Below, piece after piece: positions 42,353-54,864 of a DNA stretch of 64,000 bases. Positions within the stretch are counted from its first letter, which is position 1, and each line of letters opens with the position of its first letter. This DNA comes from Dugong dugon. Its lineage: Eukaryota > Chordata > Mammalia > Sirenia > Dugongidae. Location of the stretch: positions 29,096,001 through 29,160,000 of the forward strand of contig CM057465.1 of the NCBI GenBank assembly GCA_030035585.1, read 5' to 3'. The position numbers were made by a program, and so were the translations under genes. The notes under the pieces were generated by a model. It was not told the origin of the DNA. It was given only the letters and a program-made list of their open reading frames with translations, and ran no database searches.

Positions 42353-45300
42353 GAATCAGTTTGGATACAGTGATGGAGTATACCTGGCTGATATCTATGT
42401 TTCCATGTTATGTTTTGATTTTGGCAGTGCAATAAATCATAGTATTCAACACTCACACAGTTCAATGATACACTACTAAAAGTAACTCCTTCGTTGTGCT
42501 CATAAAAATTGGAATGACATGTAATTATAGTTAAGTCCAGTTAAGTAGTTAAGTCCAGTTAAGAAAGTCAGTCTATTCACTGAAAATTAAAATGGAAACT
42601 AGGGGATGGTATAAATCATTATCTACCTTGTCTACCTCTCTCTCTATCGTCTTTGTATTGGTTTATCTATCTTTCATCTCTATTATCTATCATCTATCTA
42701 TCCACTTTTATTACATCACTGTGGTTAATTTTTTTTTTTTTTTTTGTCTGCCCTGAAGCTTTTCCTTTGGAAACTTCTCCTCCATTTAATGGACTTGCCA
42801 GAGAGAATGGCATGGACATGCATCCCAGGCTAGCCATTTGGATCATCTTATCCCTCTGGACATAATGATTGATTCAGGGAAGAAAAAACAATCAGTACCA
42901 TTTGGGATGTTTTCAGAAGCGACTGGCTAACTTTGCTAATAAACAGTGAGTGCTTTCCTAAAAATGAATCAAACTTAAGGAAAGCAGAGATAAATGAATA
43001 GACAGATAGAGGTACAGGGAGAAAGAGAGAGAGATAATGAGATAATCCTAACAGTAAGAGCTGAGACCCTGGTTCCAGATATGTGAAGTTTACCTCTGGA
43101 ATTTAAAATTTGAAGAGTCAATGAACTATCTTTTTAATTTAAACTGGTTTGAGCTAGGTTTATGTCATGTTCTAATTGTCTAATTCTGCCACTGATGAAA
43201 CTTTGGTGCCCTGTTTTTTTTTGGTCTTCCTCCTTCTTCTCTTTTGTGAATCCATCAGTCCTATTCTCATCCTCTTTGCCTACCTTCCCCCTCAATGTAT
43301 ATTAGTTATCATAAAGCTAACTATTATAATAACAAACCCCGTATTTCCAGTGAAATAGCACAATAAAGATTTCTTTCTTACTCAAGCTACAATCTGGTGA
43401 AGGTTATTTTGGTCAAGGGTGACTTTCCTCATTGTCTTGATTGTAGGTCTCTGGATCCTGCCAGTTTGCGATTTTATCACCCATCTCAGAGTTTTCTGTC
43501 TACCCAGTAGAAGGAAAAGAGAAAAAAGTATATGTGGAAGGTTTCAATGGGTCAATCCTTTGGTTCACATTCCTTTAGCTAGGACTTACTCACAGGGTCT
43601 GTGAAGCAGGCTGGCAGGTATAGTCCAGCTTCTTGCCCAGGGAAAAAAGAAAAAGAATTTTGGTGAACAGTTAGCAGTCTCTTCCATACCAGTGTACAGG
43701 TTCTATCCCTAAGAAGAAGAGTGGATTTATGTCCTAAAAAGGCATTAATTTGTACAACAATGTGTATGTTTAAAAAAAAAATTAGCTTTTTATTTAGTAA
43801 ATGATTTGTGCTTCTTTCTGAGCACAAATTTTCTGGATAGTAGGGGGGAAGAAACAACTAAATGTATAATTTGGTTTGAAGCTTAGCCTGATCAAATAAT
43901 TTAAACAGATTCTCTAGTAGAATTTAGTTTTTCTTGGACGAAATTTTTCAGTGTCTCAGGTACTGAAGGCTCCTCTCCACCTGCTTCTCTCCTTAAGGTG
44001 AGGTCTGCTGGATGGGTGGAAGAGTGTGGGACTTAAGCGACCTTGAGTTAGAAGAGAAGCTTCTAGTTTCATTTTTCATTCAGCCTGGTGTTCTCTGACT
44101 GCTGAAGCAAATTCATATGCAATGGGATAATGGAAGTCTTGATGCCCTTCAATGCTCATGTGTGTGGCCAGTGAGTGTATTACTTACTTTACTTACTGAT
44201 TTTCTTGACCCTGATAATATCCTCTGTGTCACTCTCTCACCTTAATTTCTGCTGATTTTAGAGCCTTTGGTACCTTCTAGACTCTCCATCTGATCCACTG
44301 GTCTGGAGTTCCTCCCGCAGACTCTGGAGAAGGCAGGCAACAGGGCTCTTGCCTTTCCATAGTACATACCATGGTAGGCCTATTGGGAACTGAGGGTGGC
44401 TTGGGAATATTCCAGCTTAGGGTCCTCTGTGCCACTAGTTATCTTGTTCTGTCAATGCCTCAGATTTAATACTGTAGGGAATTTGGTTGGATGGTTTCTT
44501 CCTTGAGCCTTAATCAGGGAATGGGGACACTCTCTCCCCTCTTCCCTTGTGGTACCTAGAGAAAGGATATGCTTGTGCTTCTCTCTCTCCTGCATCCCAC
44601 TTTCCTTCTCTTCACCTCAGTTCCCCAGGGTAAGAAAGGGAACCCTGCTTCACCAGTGTCATATAATCTCTATATCATAAAGGTAACCTGGCTGTTTGAG
44701 GTGGACGGAAGATCATTTCCATACTGAGGGAGAACTCTGTAATCCATATCTTGCAGTCTCTGTGTCAATAAGAAAGTGACTAACAAAGCAGCCTGACAAA
44801 TTCTCTCTCAAGAACATCACCTGGCTTGCAACACTATCATCTCAGTGTACTTAGTTATGTATCTGAAGTCAAATATTACACTGTTTCTTCACCAAGAATT
44901 AACTCCTTCTATATCAAATGCCAAGTTCCTTGCCACTTCTCAAAGCACTGTTCATCCACAATGGCCCAGGCAGATGGATGCTGGGCAGCCAAATGAAAGT
45001 CTTGTGCTTAGGAAGATAAAGGAGAGAACTCATGGATAATATTGAAAATATTATTCCTATTACATGTGTTTTCATATTCCTCTGAGTAGGATGTTGTTAA
45101 AACAGCTATCTCTTCTCCTGCAAATATCTTGAGCAAACAACTGATTTGCCTGTGACTGAGGGATTTCCTGGGATCCAAGACTTTCAGTGCTAAAATTAGG
45201 AAAGTCCTGAGTAAACTGGAAAAGTTGGTCATCCCACCTGCAAATGATGAACTACTCTGAGGATAATATTAATGTGTTAATATGCTGACAAATTGTGGCT

Positions 45301-45947
45301 TTATCCTGCATGAGAAAAGTTTCTGTTCCTACAAGAGGTGAGAGGTTAGAGAAGAAAACATGATAAGGAGGGGGCAGGGAGGTAGAATCTTACCAAGACT
45401 ACTTTGACTAAGTATTAAAAGGATTGCATATACACACAATGATTATTAAGTACTGGCATTGCAGTAACTCTTTAGGAAAAGATATACTCTATTAAAATAT
45501 TTAGAGAAAATATAAATACCTAAGTTTAAACTATTGAATTGCCACCCAAATTTATCTACCACTGTTTGAGCAACTATAGCCAAACACCAACCATTATGAA
45601 AGTAATAAAAAATTTATTAGAACAATTGTGTAAATACTACTAAATATGTAAATTCACTATAAAGAAATTATTTTACAAGTAAATAACAATAGGAAATACA
45701 TCTTGACTAAACGAGCAATTGTTAAAGTGTATTTAATAACCTAAACTTGCAGTTTAGGGGGCAAAAGTCTGGCTGAATAAAGAATGGGCTACATCTTACC
45801 ATGCCACAGAAATTAGTCATTGTAGCATTGGCCAGAAGTTAAGTGATTAAAATGTTTATCAGTTTAGTATATACATAATCATTTTAATACTTGGTCATAT
45901 GCTTCAGTCCTTTCCCCTCTCTTTCTCTCTTTTTTTTTTTCTTTTAC
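42353..45947. other. Repeat-poor unique DNA with a TATC microsatellite
   Basis: An imperfect (TATC)n tract at about 42664-42706 is the only repeat recognised. The largest frames (43579-43857 minus, 42653-42865 plus, 44845-45039 plus, 45008-45232 minus) are of chance length, and none shows a recognisable domain. An exon could be hidden here but there is no evidence for one. Confidence 0.5.
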
Positions 45948-46118
45948 CTGGAACCAGCCTGGCTTGATGGCTTAACCAGTATCAGTATAACCTAGGTAGC
46001 ATGTTAAAGCTTTCATTTCCTGCATTCCACCAAAGACCTAAGGAATGAGAATATTTGAGGTTTAGAGCAGTTTTAATAAGACCCTTATGCACCATAAAGT
46101 TTGAGAACCACTGGAACA
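45948..46118 (-). mobile_element. MER5A-like hAT relic
   Basis: The right end reads AAAGTTTGAGAACCACTGG, the terminal inverted repeat of MER5A, and the left part has CAGTATCAGTATAACCTAGG and CAAAGACCTAAGGAATGAGA in the MER5A order. Non-autonomous, no coding sequence. Confidence 0.7.
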
Positions 46119-46164
46119 CAGTATAAATAAAGAGGCCAAACCATATACCTGTTAGCAGTCACCC

Positions 46165-46310
46165 TAACTGCAACCATAGTATCTGGGTGTATGATGTGAG
46201 ACTAATTACATAAGCTCTCTGATAGTTTTTTATTTTACTAAGTGGAGATAATTCCTATTCTGTAGAGTAAATGAGAGCTGCATGTGTAGAATATACAATA
46301 TTTTCACAGG
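46165..46310 (+). repeat. MIR relic
   Basis: A CATAAGCTCTCTGATAGTTT block, an AAGTGGAGATAATTCCTATT block and GAGTAAATGAGAGCTGCATG recall MIR 3' half. Weak. Confidence 0.4.
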
Positions 46311-47117
46311 CCACAAACTCAAGTGCACAGAAAAGTAACTTTATTTTCTCATAACTGAATTTAATTTCTTTCTTGAGCCCCCATTTTATCCAGTAGTAGA
46401 AACTTTAATCATTTCATCCTAGGGAAACAGAGATTTTGCAATCATTTTGAGCTTAAAATCAAATTTAGAATTGTTTCCCTTTGCTTTCTTTATCCCCAGA
46501 GTAGATTCTAAGCTTCAGGGCTTATGAAAAAAATCTGTATAATTGGTAGGGGGAGGCCTCACTTCTTGGTGTTGATCTGTCCTATGCTGGTATCCAGGGA
46601 GACGTGTAATTGTTTTGCTTTCACTTCCACTGACATTTGATGTGATAGTCTCTTGCCACACAGTACAAGCTACTATTTGTGAATGCACATCTTCATTGGG
46701 TTAACGATTTTCTCCCTTAATTAGTTTTTATGTCATTCTCCTAGCTACACATAAGGTTTGATAGTGTTCCTCCACCTATCGGAGGCTCAGGGTGAATATG
46801 CCCTCATCAGATATTCTCTACCACAAAATCCCAGGCAACCATCTTGATTTCACTTGTGCATTAGCGTTACCTAGGGCACATCTGTAAGCCTTTCAAAGCT
46901 CAACTGGAAAGTGGGCCTCACATACCCTCTACCTTTGTTTCCTAAAATTTAACGAGGAACGTCCTACCTCAGTTTCAGCACTCCCACATCAACAACCAAG
47001 CTCTATTTTTATTTTCTTTCAATTTTCCTTTTTCTCCCTAGATAGAATTGGAGTGGTGGGTGGTGGGGAGACTGCCAGATAAACTTACTCACAAAGTTGC
47101 CTTACTAATTTATGTCT
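46311..47117. other. Unique DNA, no gene seen
   Basis: No recognisable repeat, RNA gene or coding frame. Confidence 0.5.
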
Positions 47118-47225
47118 TGTCTTGGTCATCTAGTGTTGCTGTAACAGAAATACTGTAAGTGGGTGGTTTTAACAAAGAGAAAATTATTTTCTCACAGTCT
47201 AGTAGGCTAGAAGTCCAAATTTACA
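47118..47225 (-). mobile_element. MaLR LTR end, truncated
   Basis: It shares the reversed 3' end with the LTRs at 58447 and 61417: a GTCATCTAGTG core, CAGAAATACTGTAAGTG, CAAAGAGAAAATTATTTTC. The remainder is lost or too diverged after about 47225. Confidence 0.75.
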
Positions 47226-47534
47226 AAATTTCCATATTAATTTATGCTGAGGCTGTAAGTTTTTAAAGCCTGAAAGGCAGTAATTAGCCATTAGTTCTCC
47301 AGGTCTTCTAACAATAACCCCTAGTTGGAGCAAGAGGAGTTCACTTTTCCTTTCCAAATAGAGGAGAGTCTTGAGGTAAAATAATGTGCAGGGAGTAAAA
47401 GGAGATTACACAGAGATTAAGACATTTTATAGCATCTTTTTTGCACATGTGAAGTAGTTAGCACAGAGATAACTATGAAGAACTAATTGGTAATTCATAA
47501 TAGTTACAATAATATTTATGCTAAGAGTACAGAG

Positions 47535-47770
47535 TGTCTCTGTGCATGAGGTCCTATATGAAACTCTTTATATTCATGATCTTTTTCAAAACTCACAACA
47601 TCCTTGTGAAGTAGGAATTATTATACCCGTTTTACTGATGAAGAAACAGGTTTAGAGAGATTAAATAATTTGCCCAGGGACACACAGCCAGTAAGTGGTA
47701 GAGCTAAAGCTCAGATCCAAGTCTGCTTTCAGTCTAGACTCTGTTCTTAACCACGCCACCATCCCATTAC
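47535..47770 (+). repeat. MIR SINE relic
   Basis: A well-preserved MIR: CTTTATATTCATGATCT, ACAACATCCTTGTGAAGTAG, GATGAAGAAACAGG, TTTGCCCAGGGACACACAGC, then AGATCCAAGTCTGC. Confidence 0.85.
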
Positions 47771-49269
47771 TTCCTTGCTTGTTCCCACTCCCAGTATAGA
47801 TGTGGCTTAGTACACCTAAACTTTTAATATAAGGGGGATTGAGAGAGGGATATGGAAATAGGAATGAGCATGGAATGTTTCTGTAACAATGATGCCAGAC
47901 ATATACAAGAATGGGGTTTTTGTGACAACCCATTTAAACAAGAATTGAAAGTAAAATAAAAGACCTGTGCAAATGCAAGGTCTTATTACCGTGATCAGTG
48001 GAAGCATAACTGCTCTAGAAATTCTCATTATGTTTCCTTTGCATCCATAATGTTTCTGGATTATCCACATGAGAAGCGTTCCACAGCAGACGTGGTTTCA
48101 TATTTTCCTTAAGCCAAGCTTGCCAATGTGTTTGTTGCTTTTAGCTTCCTTTTTACATTGAACACCAACCCTCAACCAAAAAGCCCATATCTTGTTAGAG
48201 GTGCATTTCACTGGAAGACAAAGTCATCCATCCTGTCTCTTAAAATTAGTCAATTTGAGTTTTAAGAATAGAAAGACTTCTCCTGGCTACCTGTCAGTGT
48301 GGAAGGGCTAATTATATCTCTACAGCTCTAATTTGTTTTCTTTTAACTTTGTTTCTGCCTCAGTATTATTTGGCAAATGATCAGTGAAAGTCTGAGTCTA
48401 ATAATAAAAGAGCTGAGGTATCTTGGCATAGCTGTGTGGGCAAGCTTCCTACATTACAGTATACTTGGCTCTAGACAGGAAATTATTTGTCCCTGGATTC
48501 AAAAACATTAAAAAGAAACTGTGATATTTTGGGGGAAAAAATTATGACATAGACCAGGAAAATAAAATGAAATCTTTCTAGAAGTTTCCAGTATTTGTGA
48601 GAGGATAATATAGAATTATGTTGAAGTGTATATTTTTATTCAACAAAATTTGTTGATCACTCCAAAATAAATAAAACAATGAGCCAAGTATATTAAAATA
48701 GAGACAGTTTTAATCTTTGGGAGTTCTATGGTTATTAGGACTGGAGTCAAGTTCTTCCTGATTAGTTAAACTGGTATTATACAAGAAGAAACTCCATGCT
48801 CAGCTATATCCAAACATACTTTTTTATATTCTGGAGACTTTCCTCCCTGATAAAGAATACTACAATATTTATCATCGTCCCAAAGTTTCCAGGTGATTGG
48901 CAGTTGGCATTTCTAAACAATTTCTATAAATAGGTGATAGTTCAAACCTAGTCTATGGGGTGTTACTGCATCAAAACCCACATTCTATCCAGTAGATGCC
49001 ATGGCTCTGTATGCCTTTCCATGGGATGATGAAGAGACTGAGGGACCATATACATCTTTTCCCTTTCTCCCAAAAAAGCTAGTTATTAGTCCATATGTTG
49101 TGACATTGTAGGATTTATCTTAAACCCTTGAAGGACTGGTGGCAGTGTTAGAAAGTTCATCATGGCTTGACAGCTAGGTTACCACTATGTAAGCAAGACT
49201 TTTAGATCTTTGCTTGGAGTGTAGTGGAATGATACTGCAGAAAATTTTCAGATTTTGAGTCAGGTCAAC
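47771..49269. other. Unique DNA, no gene seen
   Basis: No repeat recognised by eye. The overlapping minus-strand frames at 47661-47933 and 47816-48070 partly antisense the MIR and are not supported. Confidence 0.5.
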
Positions 49270-49520
49270 TTATTTATTCCACAATCATTTAAAGGGATCA
49301 CCTCATAGTTGATCATCTGGTTTTGATCTCTGCTTCTATGAACTTTATTGGCTTTAGGAATGTTCCTTAGTATATATGATCTGAAGTTTCCTGATCTGTA
49401 AAATGGGAATAAGATTACCTCTGTCAAAAGAAGTATTTGTTTGTTTGGTTTTGATTAAGTGAAAGAATGCTTGTAAACTCTTAGCATAGTGTTCAGTTAA
49501 GCATTCAATAAATGTGGGAG
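49270..49520 (+). repeat. MIR relic
   Basis: The 3' half is visible: TTTCCTGATCTGTAAAATGG, AATAAGATTACCTCTGTC and GTTCAGTTAAGCATTCAATA. The 5' half is too diverged to place exactly. Confidence 0.6.
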
Positions 49521-49544
49521 TTGTATAATTTGGAGACAGATAGC

Positions 49545-49790
49545 CCTTGGATTTAAATGCTGTATCTTCCTCTTATGACCTATGTAACCTGGACTAAGTT
49601 ACATAGAAAACATTTTGTTTCTTAATTTGTTGCTGATTCTTTAACTCATAGGTGGTATGTAGAAAACATTTAGAACATGTGCAAAGACTAAGCTAAGCGA
49701 TTTATAGGCATAACTCCTTTAATATTTTTAAGTTATTACTATTGTTTCCATCTTTTACTGATGGGAAATTACAGTCCAAAAGTAGGGTTT
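49545..49790 (+). repeat. Possible MIR relics
   Basis: Two short stretches look MIR-derived: TTGGATTTAAATGCTG near 49547 and TTTTACTGATGGGAAATTAC near 49753. Low confidence. Confidence 0.35.
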
Positions 49791-51644
49791 TTTACCATTA
49801 CATTCTGCTATTGTGATTGAACAAGCTAGAGTAGCACAAATACCTAGTTCAAGGGTCAGAATATATTAAGAGTTGGGAAAACTTTCCATATTCCTTACTT
49901 CTATCTAGTAATAGATTCTCAGAGTAGATTTTATCCAAAAGACTTTGGTTTGATGCCAGAGAAACAATAAATACACATGAGGTTTGCATGACATTTGGCT
50001 TCAAATAATGAAATCTATGACAAAAAACATTTTTACTTTGGTGTCTTATTTAAATATGTCCATTGCTTTCACAGATCAACCTTCTGAAACCTTAGCTAAT
50101 GCTACATCCCAAGGAGCTTAAAGGTGTGTATCCTTTGAGTCAGAAAAAAAATAAAATGGCAAAATTTATTACAAAATGTATTTCAACTACATTTTACACA
50201 GGGACAAAGTTGTAGGTAATTGCACAATTCTAGTCATTCCAGGCAGTGGGTCTGTAAGCAAGAGTTGTTTTGCGCAGCCAGGAACAAAAATTATATTTCA
50301 GTGGCATTTCAAGTAAAACCCCCTTTCTTAAGACTTTAAAAAAGGACTATGTCTTAAAGGAGTAATTTTAAATGCCACTAGAGATTTTTGAAATAGTGGA
50401 GACTGTATGAAGAGGGCTTTACCACAGAGCCTTTAAACACAGGTGTTCAATGGTGACCATAGTATATAAATAGAGAGATAGGGAATTAATTCATTGTACA
50501 GTGGAGCAGAAAACTCACATCTGTTCTTTATACAACCCAGTACACCCCATTTATTAATGTAGTTCTCAGAACTGTCAGGTCCAAGCAATTAACTTGCTCA
50601 GTCTGTCTTCTCTGGGGATAGATAGTGTGTTTATCAGGGGAATATACTGTTTTTTGCTCTTTTAAAAGAACTACTATATCCCCTATGCCCCACATAGTTT
50701 GGAGTACTATCAATTTACAATCCTGGGGTAATTTTAGTGCCAAAGTAATACTCAAAAATTTTAAGTAATAGATAAAAGTTCAGGGTCTTCTCTTTTTTTA
50801 AAATCAACCAGGAATATATCATTTTGAGTGAAGTCCAATATAGTTCTTTTAGTTTATTGGACTCATTTCTAAGTATACTGTTTATCCACATTACTGATAA
50901 TCTGGGAAGGGAAAAAAAATTCTGTTATTGCCAGTAAATAGCAACAGAAGCAAGTTATATTTATATCAATATCGGTACAGATATTTGCATATGTGCTGCT
51001 CTTCTGCGGTGCTCTTCTATGAGCTATGATGAACTCATAAATAAGAAGATGGGTTTTTTTGGGTGGATTCCAGGCTTTACAATGAAGAAAAATAATATGT
51101 AACCCTGTATCTATCAAGAAGTTTCTATTTTTATTTAAACTTCCACTTTCTAGCTCTTCTACAAATAGAAAGTGCTTAGTTCTTCCTACTTCTATTGACT
51201 CTGATTAACATAGAATGTTAAGAAGTAAATGCACAGAGCTGATCACTCCCTCCTGTTCTGAAACACCTTTGTTTCTAGGCTTCCAGACCACACCCATCAT
51301 TGTTTTCGTTTTATCTCAGTAGTCACTTTGTGGTGGAATATCCCAGAGTACTAACAGTGGGATGACTCAAGGTGTAAACATGGAAAATTTTCTGCCCACA
51401 CTCATGGCTTTAAATATCATCTACATACTGGTAAGTTCCAATTTTGTTTCAATAGATCTATTGAATCTGGCATCTATTCCTGAATACCAGAATTCTACAA
51501 CCAATTGCCTAATCAATATCTCATTTAGATATTTAATAGGCATCTCACATTTGGTATTTTTCAAAATTGGACCCCACCCTTTCCCTACCTCCTCCTCCAC
51601 CCCTACTAACATACTCCTTCCTTCTCAGTGTTCCCAATTTTAGT
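49791..51644. other. Unique DNA, no gene seen
   Basis: AT-rich single-copy DNA. The frames at 50528-50755 and 50869-51117 (minus) and 51362-51643 (plus) have no recognised domain; that last one is opposed by an equally open frame on the other strand. Confidence 0.5.
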
Positions 51645-52470
51645 AATTGACCCAAATCATTCACCTGATGGTGACCTAGTAACCATAGAGACATCTGGAC
51701 TCTTCTTTCTTTCATATTCCACATCCAATTCATCAGCAAAAACTCCAAAAGGATCCAGAGTCCTAGAACTTGTTTCTGTTACTTGCTGCCTAGTCTAATT
51801 CATCACCATCTGTCCCGTTAACCTATACAGTACCTTCCTAGTTGGTTATTTTGCTTCCTCTTTTGTCCCCATGTAGCAGCCCAGTGATCCTTTTAAAACA
51901 TCTATTCCCCTACTCAAATTCTCCAAAGATTTACCATCAAACTAGTAATAAAACCCAAAGTGCTTTTCTCTGAGCCAAAAAGCATCACATGATCGGGCCC
52001 CCTGCTCATCTCTAGCTACCTTGGACTTCGTCTCCTAAACAGTCTCTCCCTTAATTCCTCTGCACTAAACACAATGGGCTCCTTCTCGTTCCTCAGCCGT
52101 GCTCCTGCCTCAGGGATTTTGCACCAGTTGTTCTTTTTGCTTAGCATTTTTCTCCAGATAACTGCCTTGAGCACTCAACTCACTTTATTTATGCCTCTGT
52201 TAAAATGTCACCTTTTCAGAGAAACTTTTCCTAGCTATCTTTAAAAAGTATGTTCTTAAAAATAGTGTATTTTCATCAGTTTGAATCACTTAGCACTTAA
52301 GTACATATTGCTGATGTTCTATTATATGTTCATTTGCTTATTGGCTGTATTTAAAATAGAATTTAAGAGAAGGGTCTTTTTTTTGGCTATTTAGTGTTCA
52401 AACTTGTGCTTGGTTCATAAAAAGTGCTGAGGAAAATGTGTTGGATGAATAAATATACAATGGGATTATT
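51645..52470 (+). repeat. Ancient L2-like repeat
   Basis: The longest copy in the window of the family at 2440-4790: CAGTGATCCTTTTAAAACA, CTTCTCGTTCCTCAGCC, CCTCAGGGATTTTGCACC, CACCTTTTCAGAGAAAC, then a GATGAATAAATA end. No open frame. Confidence 0.6.
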
Positions 52471-53147
52471 CTATCTTTATAACCTTCATTAAAGGTAAAG
52501 CCTCTCGTAAATCTGCTTTTGTCACATAGCATTATTAAATGTCAAAATTTGGTTATTATTTAACTACTAGGATCATTATCAATTACCAAAACGAGATTCA
52601 ACTTTTATACCAAGTCAAATTTTCGTATTTCGTAACTAAAAATAACTAGGGGATTGTGAAAGTTCTCCTTTATTTAGGGCTGTGTAGAAAGAGCCTGAGA
52701 CTGATACTTACCAAGTGCTATGAAGTTTTACTGCTTGAGCAGATGGTGAACCAGTCTCCTGGGAATATTGTTGGACAGGTTGTCTTTGAAGCTTTTCAAA
52801 CAATAAATAAAATACTGTATGGCACGTAGGGACCTATATATGATGAGCGAGAACAGAGTATTTGAAAAGGTTAGAACATTTCATGTGTTCTACAGTGTTT
52901 ACTCATCAATTCCCTTCTTCAGTGCTTTCTAGTGTCTCAGAATTGAGACTATAATTTATCTGCAATTCTTTTCTGAGAAAGTGCCATCCCTTCCAAGCTG
53001 GACTCAGCATTGTGAATTGTAGTCAATTTATGCATAGAGAAGGCCCAAATGAAGTAAAGTAAAAAAGGAATCTTCTTCAGAAATATTTTGATAAACCCCA
53101 ATGCTTCTTTCTCTGCACCCTGCTATGTCATTCACAGCTTACATTAA
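52471..53147. other. Unique DNA, no gene seen
   Basis: No recognisable element or coding frame. Confidence 0.5.
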
Positions 53148-53304
53148 AACCAAACCAATTGCTACTGAGTCAATTCCAACTCATAGTGATCCTACAGGAC
53201 AGAGAAGAACTGCCCCACATGGTTTCCAAGGAGCGGCTGGTGGATTCAAACTGCTGACTTTCTGGTTAACAGCCTGAGCTCTTAACAAGTGTCACCAGGG
53301 CTCC
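53148..53304 (-). mobile_element. AfroSINE
   Basis: A reversed, near full-length copy: GAGTCAATTCCAACTCATAG, GGACAGAGAAGAACTGCCCC, GGAGCGGCTGGTGGATTC, head ending in CACCAGGGCTCC. ATTCACAGCTTA on the left and ATTCATAGCTTA on the right form the target duplication with one mismatch. Confidence 0.92.
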
Positions 53305-53539
53305 CATTCATAGCTTAGTGGGAATTAATTTGTAAAATTAATTTCATCCTGAAAAGTAAAATAAATTTTTGTCTGGATGATTAGATAGAATACTGAACTC
53401 CACTTTCTTCTAAAATAAGAAACAACAACAAAAACCTTTTCTTTTTTAAACCCCAGTCAAATAAATTCTACTCTGTCTCATCATTTTTCTACTTCTTCTG
53501 GTTCTTTTGCTTTGATTGAATACATTAAACAGGCAAAAT

Positions 53540-54864
53540 AATCCTAAACATAAATGCGTCTAACACCAGAACCTCACAATACATGAAGTAAAAACTGACT
53601 GAAAGGAGAAATATAAAATTTCCACAATTATAGTGTGATATATCAATAGTAATTGATAGAACTAGTAGATTTAAAAAAATCAGTAGGATTATAGAAAACA
53701 AACATTATCAAGAAAATTAACATATTAACATTAATAGAGCAGCCTAACAGCAGAATACATATTCATTTCAAGTGCACAAGAAGCATTCATTAGGATATAT
53801 TCTGGGTAATAAAAAATACCAATACATTTAAAATAATTGAAATTATATAAAGCATGTATTCTGACCACATCAAAATTGAACTAGAGTCAATAACCAAGAT
53901 ATCTGGAAAATCCACACATATTTAGAAATTCATCAACACACTTAACAACAATCCATGGGTCAAAAAAGAAATCATAGATAAAATTTTAAAAAATGATTTG
54001 AAACCAAATAAAACTGGAGTATAAGCAGTGCTTAGAGGAAAAATTGTAGCATTATTTACTTATAATGAAGAAAAGAAGAAATATCACAAATTAATAAAGT
54101 ACGTTTTCACCACCTTAATGAGCTAGGAAGACAAAATTAAATCCAAAAGGAAGTGGAAGGATAAAGATAAGAACAGAAAGCAATTAAATAGAAAAATAAA
54201 ACAATAGAGAAAAAAATCAATTAAATCAAAAACTGATTCTTTGAATAGCTGAGTAAATTGGATAAAAATCTATCCAGATTTATGAAGATAAAAAGATAAA
54301 AATTACCAATAGCAGGAATGAAAGAGGTGATATCGCTACAGATGCTGTAGACATTAAGAGGGATAATATGGAGATATTTTAAAAAGCTTTATATTTGACA
54401 ACTTAGATGAAATGGGAAAATTCCTCAGGGCAGAAAATACTACCAAAATTCATTCAAGAAGAAATAGATAACCTACATAGCCCTACTTCTATTAAAGTAC
54501 TTGAAGTTGTAACTTCAACTCTTCTCACAAAGAAAATCCCAGGCTCGCATGGTTTTATTATTGAATTCTATTAAATATTTAGAGAAAACATAATACCAAT
54601 TCTACACAAATTCTTCCAGAAAATAGATGACTAATCACTTCCCTACACATTCACTGAGACATTCTCAGGAGACAAAACTACAAACAATTATCTTTCATAA
54701 AAGTATCACAAAATCCTTTGACAAAATATTAGCAACTTGATTCCAAAATATAAAATGACAATGTGTCATGACTAAGTGTGGTTTATTCCAGGAATGCAAG
54801 GTTGGTTTAACATACAAAAAAGTAAAAAAAAAAAACAACACAATGTGATTTATTATATCAACAT
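53540..54864 (+). pseudogene. Old L1 ORF2 remnant, first part
   Basis: A forward, heavily decayed L1 ORF2. Recognisable coding blocks are the region near 54220 (a TDSLN/FE-like linker) and the reverse transcriptase around 54530-54600 (an IPGSHGF-like equivalent of SPGPDGF). The block near 54785 reads [12 protein letters not shown]. No frame longer than about 70 codons survives. It is split at 54864 by an RTE. Confidence 0.8.

Noticed and set aside
43579..43857. 92-codon minus-strand frame in unique DNA
   Set aside because: No domain, no splice or promoter context and of chance length in AT-rich DNA.
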